Shown: piece by piece, positions 5,439-5,554 of the stretch
Numbering within the stretch: position 1 is the first letter of the stretch
Layout: every line of letters begins with the position of its first letter
Source of the DNA: Phycisphaerales bacterium
GTDB lineage: Bacteria > Planctomycetota > Phycisphaerae > Phycisphaerales > SM1A02
Assembly (NCBI GenBank): GCA_020427625.1
Contig: JAGQOI010000205.1
Span: 1-5,554, forward strand
DNA: 5,554 nucleotides
Reading direction: 5' to 3'
Program-made: the position numbers and the translations under genes
Notes under the pieces: generated by a model
Database searches by the model: none
Told to the model about the DNA's origin: nothing
What the model saw: the letters and a program-made list of their open reading frames with translations, nothing else

Positions 5439-5554
5439 GTCGGGCGTGTCAATCGTGGAGTCGGCTGCCAGCCTCCTATCCGGGCTGCTGCGGGTGACGC
5501 AGGCCCATTCAGCTGGCTGCGACGGAGCGACGCCCATTCTCAGTGCCGAGGTTC
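5439..5554. other. Right-edge stretch without a recognised gene; can fold as a long stem
   Basis: No gene is recognised here. Bases 5460-5523 can form one branched-free stem: GTC/GAC (5460-5462 with 5521-5523), GC/GC, GCCAGC/GCTGGC (5467-5472 with 5512-5517), an internal loop, GGGC/GCCC (5482-5485 with 5503-5506), a TG bulge, and CTGCG/CGCAG (5488-5492 with 5498-5502) closing GGTGA. That is 20 pairs. A + strand frame from ATG 5434 stays open to the edge (40 codons, MKSGVSIVESAASLLSGLLR at its start), and a minus-strand frame is also open, but neither has a ribosome binding site. Third positions in the + frame are visibly less GC-rich than in the four genes. It may be the start of a repeat, an RNA or a gene beyond the window. 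Confidence 0.3.

Overview
This is a GC-rich bacterial chromosome segment from a flagellated bacterium. It reads as ordinary core genome on the left and a regulatory, repeat-bearing intergenic region on the right. Third codon positions are almost all G or C in all four genes. An enlarged hook-IN-repeat FliD, weak or absent Shine-Dalgarno sites before fliS and recO, and a palindromic CACGGAG-type intergenic repeat make me lean towards Planctomycetota (Phycisphaerae-like). That placement is inference and could be wrong.

Layout, left to right. (1) The 3' part of fliD, the flagellar filament cap, fills 1-2187 and is cut by the window start. (2) fliS, the export chaperone of flagellin, follows on the same strand at 2260-2703. 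(3) recO, a recombination mediator, follows at 2811-3563, also on the + strand; a GC-rich hairpin separates it from fliS. (4) A 10-bp hairpin sits in the gap between recO and the converging ahcY gene and is the likely shared terminator. (5) ahcY, S-adenosylhomocysteine hydrolase, occupies 3660-5156 on the minus strand. (6) Upstream of ahcY is a readable promoter and a leader of about 73 nt with two tandem hairpins just before the ribosome binding site. (7) From about 5300 to the end no gene is recognised. This part holds a 132-bp imperfect palindrome and then a second foldable stretch that runs towards the right edge.

How the genes work together. fliD and fliS belong to one late flagellar function: building and capping the filament and protecting its subunit before export. 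recO (DNA repair) and ahcY (activated-methyl cycle) are housekeeping genes with no functional link to the flagellar pair. The most interesting part is the ahcY control region. Its perfect inverted repeat begins at the predicted transcription start and could be a repressor operator or part of a structured leader. I saw no match to the known SAH riboswitch. No defence system, CRISPR array, tRNA, rRNA or complete mobile element was found.
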